A stretch of DNA of 64,000 bases from Jiangella gansuensis DSM 44835 (GCF_000515395.1 NZ_KI911782.1:1217090-1281089); one strand, 5' to 3'; positions 52,074 to 61,371 are shown, numbered from the stretch's first letter. Program-made: numbers and translations. Notes: a model not told the origin generated them from the sequence alone.

Positions 52074-52453
52074 TGGTGTTGCGCGGGGGACCGGCGCGCA
52101 GCGTGAGCATTGTGCTCGCCGGCGCAGTGCTCACTACTGCGGGCGCTGCCTCGGCGGCCGTTGCCGAACCCCCGGGCGGCGCGGCTGTCCCGGTGGCGTC
52201 GCTCTCCGCCGATCGAGGCGCGCCGAGGCTTCCGGCCCACATCCGCCCTGTCCCGCCGCAGGTCGGGCCGATGGTGTCCGGGCGAACATCGGTCGTGCCG
52301 CCGCCGGCCGTGACGGCCGCGGACGACGGCGACGACAATGATCCTGGCTGGGGCTGGGGTCCGTCGCGGGTCATCTGGGCCGCGTTCGGGTGGCTGGCGC
52401 TGGTGATCGTGGCCGCGATCTTGCTTCGCCGGCTGGTGTCTCGCCGCCGCTGA
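52073..52453 (+). CDS. Exported single-helix protein, unknown
   Basis: About 126 residues from ATG 52073. Signal peptide (SVSIVLAGAVLTTAGAASA), a Pro-rich middle of about 60 residues, an acidic patch (ADDGDDNDPGWGWG) and a C-terminal membrane helix (VIWAAFGWLALVIVAAILL) with a basic tail. That layout resembles a small sortase-independent wall or membrane anchor. Not recognised. Start depends on coupling to the preceding small frame. Confidence 0.55.
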   Translation: MVLRGGPARSVSIVLAGAVLTTAGAASAAVAEPPGGAAVPVASLSADRGAPRLPAHIRPVPPQVGPMVSGRTSVVPPPAVTAADDGDDNDPGWGWGPSRVIWAAFGWLALVIVAAILLRRLVSRRR

Positions 52454-52496
52454 CATGGGAGGGGCGCCGGCGGCGCTGCCGCCCGACCCACCGCGA

Positions 52497-52519
52497 AACC
52501 GCGGATGCGGTTCTATACT
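52497..52519 (+). promoter_or_regulatory. Promoter and operator of the molybdate operon
   Basis: AACCGC-GGAT-GCGGTT (52497-52512) is an inverted repeat abutting a near-perfect -10, TATACT (52514-52519). The GTG start lies 7 nt further, so the mRNA is probably leaderless. The repeat would let the first gene product or another repressor block the promoter. Confidence 0.5.
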
Positions 52520-52526
52520 TTGATTC

Positions 52527-52931
52527 GTGCCGCAGTTTCGGATTGCTGACGCCGCCCGGTTGCTCGGGATGAGCGACGACTCCCTACGCCGGTGGGCCGA
52601 TGGCGGCCGGCTGCGGGTCGACCGCGACGACGCCGGCCGCATGGTCGTCGACGGCGTCGAGCTGGCGCGCGTGGCCCGCGAGATCGTCCCCGGCGAAGCC
52701 GCCCTGCCCACGCCGCGCGAGTCTGCGCGCAACCACTTCCCCGGCATCGTGATCTCGGTGCGCAAGGACGGCGTCATGGCGCAGGTGGAGATCCAGGCCG
52801 GCCCGCACCGGGTGGTGTCGCTGATGAGCCGGGAGGCCGCCGACGAACTCGGGCTCGAGGTGGGCGTCGCGGCCATCGCGTCGGTGAAGGCCACGAACGT
52901 CGTCGTCGACCTGCCGGCGGGCCGGGCATGA
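52527..52931 (+). CDS. HTH-TOBE molybdate-responsive protein
   Basis: Encodes 134 residues from GTG 52527. N-terminal MerR/excisionase-like helix-turn-helix (FRIADAARLLGMSDDSLRRW). C-terminal Mop/TOBE domain (NHFPGIVISVRKDGVMAQVE, then SLMSREAADELGLEVG) that binds molybdate or molybdopterin. Fits a ModE-like regulator of the modABC operon, to which it is coupled by ATGA. Confidence 0.88.
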   Translation: MPQFRIADAARLLGMSDDSLRRWADGGRLRVDRDDAGRMVVDGVELARVAREIVPGEAALPTPRESARNHFPGIVISVRKDGVMAQVEIQAGPHRVVSLMSREAADELGLEVGVAAIASVKATNVVVDLPAGRA

Positions 52932-53713
52932 ACCGCGGCGCCGGACGGGGCGGCGTCGTCGCAGTGACGGCGGCCACCGCGCTGGTCGGCGCGGCCTGCG
53001 GCGGCTCCGCCACCGCTCCGGCCAGCGGCGACGCGCCGGGCGGCACCGTCACCGTCCTGGCCGCGGCCTCGCTGACGGAGCCGTTCGAACGGCTGGCCGA
53101 CCGGCTCGGCGAGGAGTACCCGGACCTCGAGGTCGTGTTCTCCTTCGGGCCCAGCTCCGGCCTGGTCGAGCAGGTCGTCTCCGGTGCTCCGGCCGACGTG
53201 CTCGCCACCGCCGATACCGGGACCATGGACAACGCCGTCGCCGCGGGTGTCGTCGACGGCGAGCCGGCAGTGTTCGCCCGCAACACCCTCGCCCTGGTGG
53301 TCCCGGCCGCCAACCCCGGCGGCGTCACCGGTCTGGCCGACCTGGCTCGCGAGGACCTGCTGGTCGCCATCTGCGAGCCGCAGGTGCCGTGCGGCACGGC
53401 GGCCGGACGCCTGCTCGACGCGGCCGGCGTGGTGGCGGCGCCGGACACCCTGACCACCGACGTCAAGGAGGCCGCAGCACTGGTCGCTCTGGGCGAGGCG
53501 GACGCGGCGCTGATCTACCGCACCGACGCCGTGGCCGAGGGCGACGCCGTCGAGACCGTCCCGGCGCCGGACTCGGATGCGGTCGTCAACGACTACCCGG
53601 TCGCGGTCCTCGCCGACGCCCCCAACCCGGCGGGCGCCCGGGCGGTGGTGGCGGCCATCACCGGTGAGCTCGGTCGGTCGATCCTCGCCGAGGCAGGTTT
53701 CCTGGAGCCGTGA
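52928..53713 (+). CDS. modA: Molybdate-binding lipoprotein
   Basis: Encodes 261 residues. Lipobox VGAAC puts the lipidated Cys at residue 24. Family motifs: VTVLAAASLTEPFERLADRL, FSFGPSSGLVEQVVSGAPAD and VLATADTGTMD. Captures molybdate (or tungstate) outside the membrane for ModB/ModC. Start overlaps the previous stop. Confidence 0.93.
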   Translation: MNRGAGRGGVVAVTAATALVGAACGGSATAPASGDAPGGTVTVLAAASLTEPFERLADRLGEEYPDLEVVFSFGPSSGLVEQVVSGAPADVLATADTGTMDNAVAAGVVDGEPAVFARNTLALVVPAANPGGVTGLADLAREDLLVAICEPQVPCGTAAGRLLDAAGVVAAPDTLTTDVKEAAALVALGEADAALIYRTDAVAEGDAVETVPAPDSDAVVNDYPVAVLADAPNPAGARAVVAAITGELGRSILAEAGFLEP

Positions 53714-54516
53714 GCCGCCCTCGCCGCGCCGACGACCTGCGGGTTCCGGTCGCTCTGCTGATCCCGTCGCTGATCGGCGTCGCCATCCTGGTGCTGCCGA
53801 TGCTGGGGCTGCTGCTGCGGGCGCCCTGGCGTGACCTGCCGTCGATCCTGGTTTCGCAGGAGGTCCTGACGGCGCTGCGGCTGTCGTTGACGACGGCGAC
53901 GGTCGCCACTCTGGTGGCGCTGGCGTGCGGGGTCCCGGTGGCCTGGCTGCTGGCCCGCACCGCGCTGCCGGGCCGGGCGCTGCTGCGGGGCCTGGTGACC
54001 GTGCCCCTGGTGCTGCCGCCGGTCATCGGCGGGGTGGCGCTGCTCATGGTGTTCGGCCGCCGCGGCGTCATCGGCAGCTGGCTGGACGAGACGTTCGGGG
54101 TGAGTCTGCCGTTCACCACGGCCGCGGTGGTGGTGGCGCAGGTGTTCGTGGCGATGCCGTTCCTCATCGTCGCGGTCGAGGGAGCGCTGCGCACCACCGA
54201 CAGCCGGTACGAGGACGTCGCCGCGACGCTCGGCGCCGGTTCGTGGACGACGTTCCGGCGGGTGACCCTGCCTGCGGTCGCCCCCGGCGTGCTGGCCGGG
54301 GCGGTGCTGTGCTGGGCCCGGGCGCTGGGCGAGTTCGGCGCGACGGTGACGTTCGCCGGCAGCCTCCCGGGCACCACCCGGACCCTGCCGATCGAGGCAT
54401 ACGTGGCCATCGGTGCCGGTGACAGCGACGTGGCCGTCGTACTGAGCCTGCTCATGATCGTCGTCTCGGTGGCCATCCTGGTCGGGCTGCGTGAGCGCTG
54501 GATCGGTACCGCATGA
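53710..54516 (+). CDS. modB: Molybdate ABC transporter permease
   Basis: Encodes 268 residues from GTG 53710, overlapping modA by 4 bp. Five to six membrane helices; the ATPase-contact loop reads YEDVAATLGAGSWTTFRRVT and ends WARALGEFGATVTFAGSLPG, typical of ModB/CysW permeases. Coupled to modC by ATGA. Confidence 0.93.
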   Translation: MSRPRRADDLRVPVALLIPSLIGVAILVLPMLGLLLRAPWRDLPSILVSQEVLTALRLSLTTATVATLVALACGVPVAWLLARTALPGRALLRGLVTVPLVLPPVIGGVALLMVFGRRGVIGSWLDETFGVSLPFTTAAVVVAQVFVAMPFLIVAVEGALRTTDSRYEDVAATLGAGSWTTFRRVTLPAVAPGVLAGAVLCWARALGEFGATVTFAGSLPGTTRTLPIEAYVAIGAGDSDVAVVLSLLMIVVSVAILVGLRERWIGTA

Positions 54517-55565
54517 GCCTGACCGCGCGATTGACGCTCAGCCGGGGCGACCTGCGGCTGGCCGCCGGCCTCACCGTCGCCGCCGGTGAGGTGGTTGCGC
54601 TGCTCGGCCCGAACGGCGCCGGCAAGTCGACGCTACTGCAGCTGCTTGCCGGGACATTGCGCCCGGACGGCGGCCGGGTCGAGCTGGACGGGACGATCCT
54701 CGACGACGCCGACACCGGCGTGCACGTGCGGCCGCGCGAGCGCGGCGTGGGCATGGTGGTCCAGGACTACCTGCTGTTCCCGACGATGAGCGTGCTGGAG
54801 AACGTCGCGTTCGGTCCGCGCTCGAGGGGCGTGCCTCGGGAACGGGCCCGGCAGCGGGCGGGCGAGTGGTTGGCGCGGGTGGGGCTGGCCGGGTACGAGC
54901 GACGGCGTCCGCGCGAACTCTCCGGTGGCCAGGCCCAGCGGGTGGCGCTGGCCCGGGCGCTGATCGTGGAGCCGCGGCTGTTGCTGCTGGACGAGCCGCT
55001 GGCCGCACTCGACGCCGGCACCCGCCCGGTGGTCCGGGCCGAACTGCGCCGGCACCTCGCCGGGTACGACGGCTGCACGCTCGTCGTCACCCACGACCCG
55101 CTGGAGGCGATGGTGCTGGGCGACCGCGTCGTCGTGCTGGAACGCGGCACCGTCGTGCAGGAAGGCCGGCCGGCCGACGTCGCCCGCCGGCCGCGCACCG
55201 ACTACGTCGCCCGGCTGGTCGGTTTGAACCTGCTGCGCGGTGTGGCCCGGGGCCTGGTCGCGGAGCTGCCGACCGGCGCCACGGTGGCGTTGGCGCACGA
55301 GGCGAGCGGTCCGGTGCACGTCGCCTTCCCGCCGGCCGCGGTGACCCTGAGCCCGCGCCGGCCGGAGGGATCGGCGCGCAACGCCTGGGAGCTGGTGATC
55401 ACGGACCTGGAGGCGCACGGCGACCTGGTACGGGTGACCGCGGACGGCGCGGTGCCGGTCCTGGCGGACGTGACACCGCTCGCCGTCGCCGACCTGCGGC
55501 TGGAACCGGGCCGCCGGGTGTGGGCGTCGGTCAAGGCCACCGAGGTCAGCGTCTACCCCGCCTGA
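54513..55565 (+). CDS. modC: Molybdate ABC transporter ATPase
   Basis: Encodes 350 residues. Walker A GPNGAGKST, signature ELSGGQAQRVALARALIVEP, Walker B LLLLDEPLAALDAGT. The C-terminal 120 residues carry a single TOBE/Mop-like domain. Powers ModB. A family A palindrome follows the stop by 10 bp. Confidence 0.93.
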   Translation: MSLTARLTLSRGDLRLAAGLTVAAGEVVALLGPNGAGKSTLLQLLAGTLRPDGGRVELDGTILDDADTGVHVRPRERGVGMVVQDYLLFPTMSVLENVAFGPRSRGVPRERARQRAGEWLARVGLAGYERRRPRELSGGQAQRVALARALIVEPRLLLLDEPLAALDAGTRPVVRAELRRHLAGYDGCTLVVTHDPLEAMVLGDRVVVLERGTVVQEGRPADVARRPRTDYVARLVGLNLLRGVARGLVAELPTGATVALAHEASGPVHVAFPPAAVTLSPRRPEGSARNAWELVITDLEAHGDLVRVTADGAVPVLADVTPLAVADLRLEPGRRVWASVKATEVSVYPA

Positions 55566-55575
55566 CCGCTCCCCA

Positions 55576-55625
55576 TGATCATCAAGGGTTGACCCGGTCA
55601 TAGGCGGGCCAATCCTTGATGATCA
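55576..55625. repeat. TGATC-bordered palindrome, family A copy 3
   Basis: TGATCATCAAGGGTTG (55576-55591) pairs with 55610-55625 with one mismatch. Length 50 nt, flanked by CCCC and TGGGG. Lies between modC and the DUF4245 gene, both rightward. Confidence 0.88.
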
Positions 55626-55649
55626 TGGGGAGGGTGCGACGATGCTGTC

Positions 55650-56180
55650 GTGGCAACCTCGACTCGCGGTAACCCGTCGCTGGGCGACATCATGCGCAGC
55701 ATGGCGGCGCTGGCCGGCGTGCTGGCTTTGGTGGCGCTGGTGTTCAACCTCCTCAACGACCAGGAACCGCGGCTGCCCGAACCCGTCGAGTACCGGGACG
55801 CGCTGGCGATGGCGCGCGCCGACTACGGCTACGACGTGCTCGCGCCGGAGCCGGTGCCCGACAACTGGCGGGCCACCAGCATCGACGTCTCGCAGGACGG
55901 CGGCGGCGACCGCTGGCGGCTCGGGTTCCTCATCGACGACGACAAGCACATCGGCATCGAACAGTCCGACGGCGAGATCCAGAGCTACCGCGACGACCGG
56001 CTGGCCGATTTCGACCCCGACGGTGAGAGCACCGTCGGCGGCGCTACCTGGGAACGCCTCGTCGAGCGCGACGACGCCCCCGACCGGGCGTTGGTCCGCG
56101 AGTCCGGCGGCGTCATCACCATCGTGCGCGGCACCGTCGGCTACGAGCAGCTGGAGGAGTTCGTGAGCCTCCTGCGCTGA
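55650..56180 (+). CDS. DUF4245 membrane-anchored protein
   Basis: Encodes 176 residues from GTG 55650. One N-terminal membrane helix (SMAALAGVLALVALVFNLL) followed by an extracytoplasmic domain (PVPDNWRATSIDVSQDGGGD, then VGGATWERLVERDDAPDRAL), the DUF4245 pattern. Function unknown. It fits the place of Rv1100 in the mycobacterial order. Followed by a family C palindrome. Confidence 0.85.
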   Translation: MATSTRGNPSLGDIMRSMAALAGVLALVALVFNLLNDQEPRLPEPVEYRDALAMARADYGYDVLAPEPVPDNWRATSIDVSQDGGGDRWRLGFLIDDDKHIGIEQSDGEIQSYRDDRLADFDPDGESTVGGATWERLVERDDAPDRALVRESGGVITIVRGTVGYEQLEEFVSLLR

Positions 56181-56192
56181 CGCCCCTCACCC

Positions 56193-56264
56193 GTCGATCT
56201 TGGAGAGATGGGCGAATCGCCGGGCGAAATGTCCGATAGATTCCGCAAGAACTCCAAGATCAAC
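56193..56264. repeat. TGATC-bordered palindrome, family C copy 2
   Basis: GTCGATCTTGGAG (56193-56205) pairs with 56252-56264 with one mismatch, which breaks the TGATC border on one side. 72 nt, like the copy at 39897. It sits between the convergent DUF4245 and xseB genes. Confidence 0.82.
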
Positions 56265-56281
56265 AGGTGGGGCGAGGACAA

Positions 56282-56494
56282 TCACTCAGGCGTGTCCGGC
56301 GTGCCGGGGTTCTCGGCGGCGTCGAGGCGCTGCCGGGCACCGTCGAGGTAGGTCTCGCAGAGCTTCGCCAGCTCCTCGCCGCGCTGCCAGAGGGCCAGCG
56401 ACTCCTCGAGCGTGGTGCCGCCGGCCTCCAGCTTCGCGACGATCTGGACCAGCTCGTCGCGGGCCTCTTCGTAGGTGGGTTCGGCGGGCTGCAT
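56282..56494 (-). CDS. xseB: Exodeoxyribonuclease VII small subunit
   Basis: Encodes 70 residues: TYEEARDELVQIVAKLEAGG, TTLEESLALWQRGEELAKLC, the XseB helical hairpin. Binds XseA to form exonuclease VII, which degrades single-stranded DNA. Separated from xseA by a nitroreductase gene, which is unusual. Confidence 0.93.
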   Translation of the reverse strand: MQPAEPTYEEARDELVQIVAKLEAGGTTLEESLALWQRGEELAKLCETYLDGARQRLDAAENPGTPDTPE

Positions 56495-56518
56495 GGCCAG
56501 CCAACCTACCAGCCGGCG

Positions 56519-56926
56519 TCAGCTCGCCGGCCGGAGCACGACGACGGGGATGGGACGGTCGGTCACCGTCTCGTAGTCGGCGAAGTTCGGCATCGCGGCC
56601 ACGTGCGCGGCCCACAGCCGGTCCCGTTCGGGTCCGTCGGGGATGACCGCGGTCGCCGGATAGGAGCGCTCGCCGACCTCGACCGTCACCGTCGCGTCGT
56701 CCTGGATGTTGTAGTACCAGTCGGGGTGCCGGTCGGAGCCGCCGTTGGATGCCGCGACCACGAGGTCGTCGCCGTCGGCCGTGTAGGCGAGCGGCGCGAT
56801 GCGTGGCTGGCCGCTGTGCCGACCGGTGGTGGTCAGGAGGAGCAGTTCCACCCCGGCGAACGGCCCCGCGACGCGGCCGGCATTCTGCCGGAACTCTTCG
56901 ATGATCTTCTCGTTGAAGGAGGACAT
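56519..56926 (-). CDS. F420-dependent deazaflavin nitroreductase-family protein
   Basis: Encodes 135 residues from ATG 56926, preceded by GAAGGAGG. Split-barrel fold: FNEKIIEEFRQNAGRVAGPF at the start, LLLLTTTGRHSGQPRIAPLA, then NPEWYYN-like segment DRHPDWYYNIQDDATVTVEV. These mark the Ddn/FDOR-A group, which uses F420. It lies 7 bp after xseA and 24 bp before xseB on the same strand, so it is transcribed with them. Physiological substrate unknown. Confidence 0.9.
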   Translation of the reverse strand: MSSFNEKIIEEFRQNAGRVAGPFAGVELLLLTTTGRHSGQPRIAPLAYTADGDDLVVAASNGGSDRHPDWYYNIQDDATVTVEVGERSYPATAVIPDGPERDRLWAAHVAAMPNFADYETVTDRPIPVVVLRPAS

Positions 56927-56933
56927 GCTCGCT

Positions 56934-58196
56934 TCAGCGATCACCGTCGATGGTTTGTTCCGCGGCATCGGGCCCGGCACCGGCGGCCGGCGAGTCGATG
57001 GTGGCGGCGATCTCGCCGCCGGCCACCAGCAGGCGCACGTGCTCGCCGGGGCTGACGTCGTCCGGGGCGCGCACGACGGTGGAATCGGCCTTCTGGACGA
57101 CGGCGTACCCGCGTTCCAACGTGGCGGCCGGCGACAACGCGCGGATGCGGGCCCTGGTGTGGTCGACGTCGACGGCGGCGCGGTCGAGCTGGTGCCGGAC
57201 GCTGCGCCGCGCCCGCTGCACCAACGCGGCGACCTCGTCGGCGCGCAGCCGCACACCATGGTGCGGGTCGGCGAGCACCGGCCGGGACCGCAGCGACGCG
57301 AGGCCGTGCCGCTCGCGGTCGAGCCGGTGCCGGACGGCGGACCGGATGCGTTCGCGGGCCCGCGCCACCCGCTCGATCTCCTCGGTGACATCGGGCACGA
57401 CGCGCTTCGCCGCGTCGGTCGGGGTGGACGCGCGCACGTCGGCGACCAGGTCCAGCAGCGGCGTGTCGGCCTCGTGCCCGATGGCGCTGACGACGGGGGT
57501 GCGTGCGGCGGACACGGCCCGCACCAGCGCCTCGTCGGAGAACGGCAGCAGGTCCTCGACCGAGCCGCCGCCACGGGCGATGATGACGACGTCGACCTCC
57601 GGGTCGCGGTCGAGCACCCGCAGCGCGTCCATGACCTGGCTCACGGCGTTGAGCCCCTGCACCGCGACCGGCTCGATTCGGAAACGGACACCGGGCCAGC
57701 GCCGCCGGGCGTTCTCGAGCACGTCATGCTCGGCCTTGGAGTCGCGACCGCAGATGAGCCCGACGACGGTGGGCAGGAACGGCAGCGGGCGCTTGCGCTC
57801 GGCCGCGAACACTCCCTCCGCGGCGAGGATCTTCCGCAGCCGCTCGATGCGTGCGAGCAGGTCGCCCAGGCCGACCGGGCGGACGTCGTCGGCGGCCAGC
57901 GACAGTGTGCCGCGGGTGTAGTACCACGACGGTTTGGCGTGCACGACGACGCGGGCGCCGTCGGTGAGCGGCGCCTCCAGCGCGTCGAGCAACCCCACCG
58001 GGCAGGTGACGGTGAGCGACACCTCGGCGTGCGGGTCGCGCAACGTGAGGAATGCGGTCTGCGTGCCCGGGCGGCGGGAGAACTGCGCGACCTGGCCTTC
58101 GACCCACACCGGACCGAGCCGGCTGATCCACTGGCCGATCAGCTGAGAGATGACCCGTACGGGTGCCGGCTTCTCCGGGGATGTGTCCAAGGCCAC
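56934..58196 (-). CDS. xseA: Exodeoxyribonuclease VII large subunit
   Basis: About 420 residues from GTG 58196 (GTG 58205 also possible). N-terminal OB domain ([20 protein letters not shown]) and the catalytic domain with [40 protein letters not shown] and [20 protein letters not shown]-terminal coiled coil. With XseB forms exonuclease VII. Divergent from ispH. Confidence 0.93.
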   Translation of the reverse strand: MALDTSPEKPAPVRVISQLIGQWISRLGPVWVEGQVAQFSRRPGTQTAFLTLRDPHAEVSLTVTCPVGLLDALEAPLTDGARVVVHAKPSWYYTRGTLSLAADDVRPVGLGDLLARIERLRKILAAEGVFAAERKRPLPFLPTVVGLICGRDSKAEHDVLENARRRWPGVRFRIEPVAVQGLNAVSQVMDALRVLDRDPEVDVVIIARGGGSVEDLLPFSDEALVRAVSAARTPVVSAIGHEADTPLLDLVADVRASTPTDAAKRVVPDVTEEIERVARARERIRSAVRHRLDRERHGLASLRSRPVLADPHHGVRLRADEVAALVQRARRSVRHQLDRAAVDVDHTRARIRALSPAATLERGYAVVQKADSTVVRAPDDVSPGEHVRLLVAGGEIAATIDSPAAGAGPDAAEQTIDGDR

Positions 58197-58249
58197 GATG
58201 GGCACCGTACCGGCTGGGACTGACGGCCATGGCACCTACCATGGGGAGC

Positions 58250-59215
58250 ATGACTGCTGAGGGACGCGTACTGCTGGCGGCGCCGCGAGGCTACTGCGCG
58301 GGCGTGGACCGTGCCGTCGTCACCGTGGAGAAGGCACTTGACCACTACGGCCCGCCGGTTTATGTCCGCAAGCAGATCGTCCACAACAAGCACGTCGTGG
58401 AAACGCTCGAGCAGCGCGGGGCCATCTTCGTCGAGGAGCTCTCCGAGGTTCCCGAAGGCGCGCTGGTGGTGTTCTCCGCGCACGGGGTGGCGCCCATGGT
58501 GCACGCCGAGGCCGCCGACCGCGGGCTGCGAACCATCGACGCGACCTGCCCGCTGGTCACGAAGGTGCACAACGAGGCGCGCCGGTTCGCCAAGGACGAC
58601 CTCGACATCGTGCTCATCGGCCACGCCGGCCACGAGGAGGTCGAAGGCACCTCCGGTGAGGCGCCGGAGCACATCCAGCTGGTCGAAAGCCCCGACGACG
58701 TCGCCAACGTGCAGGTCCGCGACCCGTCCCGGGTGGTGTGGCTGTCGCAGACCACGCTGTCGGTCGACGAGACCTACGAGACGGTCGACCGGTTGCGCCA
58801 GCGGTTCCCGGCCCTGATCAGCCCGCCCAGCGACGACATCTGCTACGCCACCCAGAACCGTCAGGTCGCGGTCAAGGAGATCGCAGTGGAGTCGGAGCTC
58901 GTCCTGGTGGTCGGCTCGGCCAACTCGTCCAACTCGGTGCGCCTCGTCGAGGTCGCGCTCGACGCCGGTGCCGATGCGTCGTACCGGATCGACAATGCCT
59001 CCGAGATCGACGAGGCATGGCTCGACGGCGTCACCACGGTCGGCGTCACCAGTGGCGCCTCGGTGCCGGAGGACCTCGTGGCGGGCGTGGTGTCGTGGCT
59101 GGGGGAGCGCGGCTTCCCCACCGTCGAGGAGCACCGCACCACCGAGGAGTCGCTGATCTTCTCGCTGCCGCGTGAGCTGCGCCGTGACCTCAAGGCCACC
59201 GCGTCGTCGGACTGA
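58250..59215 (+). CDS. ispH: 4-hydroxy-3-methylbut-2-enyl diphosphate reductase
   Basis: About 321 residues from ATG 58250 (ATG 58241 also in frame). Three Fe-S cysteines are visible: GYCAGV (residue 16), DATCPLV (near 100) and [11 protein letters not shown] (near 198). Last step of the MEP pathway to IPP and DMAPP. TACCAT at 58237-58242 lies 7 nt before the ATG, so a leaderless mRNA is possible. Corresponds to Rv1110. Confidence 0.95.
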   Translation: MTAEGRVLLAAPRGYCAGVDRAVVTVEKALDHYGPPVYVRKQIVHNKHVVETLEQRGAIFVEELSEVPEGALVVFSAHGVAPMVHAEAADRGLRTIDATCPLVTKVHNEARRFAKDDLDIVLIGHAGHEEVEGTSGEAPEHIQLVESPDDVANVQVRDPSRVVWLSQTTLSVDETYETVDRLRQRFPALISPPSDDICYATQNRQVAVKEIAVESELVLVVGSANSSNSVRLVEVALDAGADASYRIDNASEIDEAWLDGVTTVGVTSGASVPEDLVAGVVSWLGERGFPTVEEHRTTEESLIFSLPRELRRDLKATASSD

Positions 59216-59254
59216 ACCGGCCCGGCCGCTCGGCGGTCGTGCTTGCTTGGCCGG

Positions 59255-59698
59255 CTATGTGTCGTCGCCGCGGCCGAAGGCGCTGACCAGCAGGATGACC
59301 GCCCAGATGCCCAGCGGGATGGCGGGCCAGAAGTTGTTGAACTCGCCGTTGGCCAGACTCGTGACGCCCCAGATGCCGATCATGATGACGGCGCCGCCCA
59401 GCCACGCCTGCCACTCGCCCAGGTATTCGCGCGTCTCCCGCTTCTTGCGCTCGGCCAGGGCCTTCTGCCGCTCCTCTTCCGCGCGGGCGCGTTCTCGCTG
59501 CAGCGGCTGCGGCAGGTCGGCGGTCAGCCGGTCGAGTTCGCCGTAGGTGCGTGACTTCCACACCGCGTCGAGGCGGCGCTCGTACTCGTCGGCGTCCAGG
59601 CGGCCCTCGCTGAAGGCGTCGCGCAGATCACCGGCGACCAGGTCGCGGTCGGTGTCGCCGGCGCGCTGGTCGTCACGCCGAGCCGGCCGGTCGGTCAT
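59255..59698 (-). CDS. DUF1707 protein with two C-terminal membrane helices
   Basis: Encodes 147 residues. DUF1707 (LVAGDLRDAFSEGRLDADEY, ERRLDAVWKSRTYGELDRLT), then a charged helical linker (RERARAEEERQKALAERKKR) and two membrane helices (WLGGAVIMIGIWGVTSLANG and WPAIPLGIWAVILLVSAFG). Third DUF1707 protein in the window, differing from the pair at 50.5 kb. It holds the place of Rv1111c between ispH and ychF. Confidence 0.85.
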   Translation of the reverse strand: MTDRPARRDDQRAGDTDRDLVAGDLRDAFSEGRLDADEYERRLDAVWKSRTYGELDRLTADLPQPLQRERARAEEERQKALAERKKRETREYLGEWQAWLGGAVIMIGIWGVTSLANGEFNNFWPAIPLGIWAVILLVSAFGRGDDT

Positions 59699-59796
59699 GC
59701 CGTCCTCCTCGGCTGCTCGAACCCTGGCCCGTGGCTGTTCCCGGGGCTAGCCTGTCGTGCGAGCAAGGATACGACCGCGGGGTGGGCCCAGGCGCG

Positions 59797-61275
59797 TCAG
59801 CCGTCGGTGCCGCTGCGCCGACGGCGGGACTTGGCGGCCTCGGGTGCCGGGGCGAGCCCGAACCGCGGATCGACCTGGATCTCCTCGAGCGCGATGAGGG
59901 CGTCGTCGACCAGTTCTGGCGCCTGGACCTGCCGGGCGGCGCGCTCGATCTGCGCGGGTGCCTCCAGCTCGGCGTCGACGACCTTGAGGTCGGACAGCTT
60001 GCGGGCGCTGACGAGGACACGGCTCTCCAGCGAGCTGACGCTGTCGTTGTAGGCGCGGACGGCGCCGTCGAGCTGACGGCCCAGCTTGCTGATGTGACCG
60101 CCCATGGTGGCCAGCCGGGAGTGCAGCTCACGCCCCAGCGACAGCACCTGCTGGGCGTTCTCGGCCAGCGCTTCCTGCCGCCAGGTGTAGCCGACCGTGC
60201 GCAGCAGCGCGACCAGGGTGGCCGGGGTGGCGATGACGACGTTGCGCTCGAAGGCGTGCTCGAACAGCGTCGGGTCCTGCTCCAGTGCCGCGTTGAGGAA
60301 CACGTCGGACGGGACGAACATGACCACGAACTCCGGCGTGGGCGCGAACTGCTCCCAGTACTGCTTGGCGGCCAGGGAGTCGATGTGGGTCTTCAGATGC
60401 CGGGCGTGCGCGGCGAGCCGGGCGTCGCGGGTGGCCTCGTCGCGGGCCTCCTGCGCCTCCAGATAGCCGTTGAACGCCACCTTGGCGTCGACGATCACGC
60501 ACTTGTCGCCGGCGAGCTTGACCAGCAGGTCGGGGCGGAGTTTGCCGTCCGCGGTGTCGGCCGTGGCCTGCTCGACGAAGTCGACGTGCTCCAGCATGCC
60601 GGCGGCCTCGACCACCCGGCGCAGCTGCAGCTCGCCCCAGCGGCCGCGAACCTGGGGCGCACGTAGCGCCGTCACCAGCTGCTGGGTCTCCTGCCGCAGC
60701 AGGTCGGAACTCTTGCCCATGGTCTCCAGCTGGGCGCGCAGCTCGCCGTAGGCGGCGGCACGGGCCTTCTCCAGTTGGTTGGCATGGTCGGTGACCTTGG
60801 CCAGCTGGTCGTTCAGCGGCTTGACCAGGGCTTCGACGGCCTGCCGGCGGTGTTCGAGCTCGGTCTTGACGCGGTCCTCGGAGCCCTTGAACCGCTCGGC
60901 CGCCAGTTCGAGGAACTCGGTGCGGTTCTGCTTGAGCGCGTCGTTGGACAGCCGCTGGAACTCCTGAGTCAGCCGCTCCTGCTCGGCACGCAGCAGGGCC
61001 AGCTTCTCCTCACCGTCGGTGCGGGCATGCGCCAGCTCCGTCTCCAGACGGGTCTGCGCGGCCTGGGCGTCGAGCAGCTTCTCGCGGTCGACCTCGCGCT
61101 CGGACACCAGCTGCTGCCGCTCCTGCCGGGCGGTGTCGCGTTCGGCTCGCGCCGCATCGCGTTCGGCCACCACCGTCGCGATGTGCGCGGCGGAGCGGAC
61201 ACGGACGAGCAGCGCGCCGACCACCACTCCGAGGAGGAGGGCGAGGAGGGCCAGGAGGATGCCGGTGCCGTTCAT
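59797..61275 (-). CDS. rmuC: DNA recombination protein RmuC
   Basis: Encodes 492 residues. An N-terminal membrane helix (LLALLALLLGVVVGALLV), a long coiled coil to about residue 170, then the RmuC nuclease-like core (APQVRGRWGELQLRRVVEAA, DLLVKLAGDKCVIVDAKVAF, VMFVPSDVFLNAALEQDP). The core is of the PD-(D/E)xK type and limits DNA inversion at repeats. Divergent from ychF. Confidence 0.92.
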   Translation of the reverse strand: MNGTGILLALLALLLGVVVGALLVRVRSAAHIATVVAERDAARAERDTARQERQQLVSEREVDREKLLDAQAAQTRLETELAHARTDGEEKLALLRAEQERLTQEFQRLSNDALKQNRTEFLELAAERFKGSEDRVKTELEHRRQAVEALVKPLNDQLAKVTDHANQLEKARAAAYGELRAQLETMGKSSDLLRQETQQLVTALRAPQVRGRWGELQLRRVVEAAGMLEHVDFVEQATADTADGKLRPDLLVKLAGDKCVIVDAKVAFNGYLEAQEARDEATRDARLAAHARHLKTHIDSLAAKQYWEQFAPTPEFVVMFVPSDVFLNAALEQDPTLFEHAFERNVVIATPATLVALLRTVGYTWRQEALAENAQQVLSLGRELHSRLATMGGHISKLGRQLDGAVRAYNDSVSSLESRVLVSARKLSDLKVVDAELEAPAQIERAARQVQAPELVDDALIALEEIQVDPRFGLAPAPEAAKSRRRRSGTDG

Positions 61276-61371
61276 GGGACCAGCTTGCCGGGCGGGTCCG
61301 ACAAAGTCGGGAAGGCGCGGCGATCAGCGGTCCGGATCAGCCATTTCGTCCAGATTCGTGATCGGCGTGGG

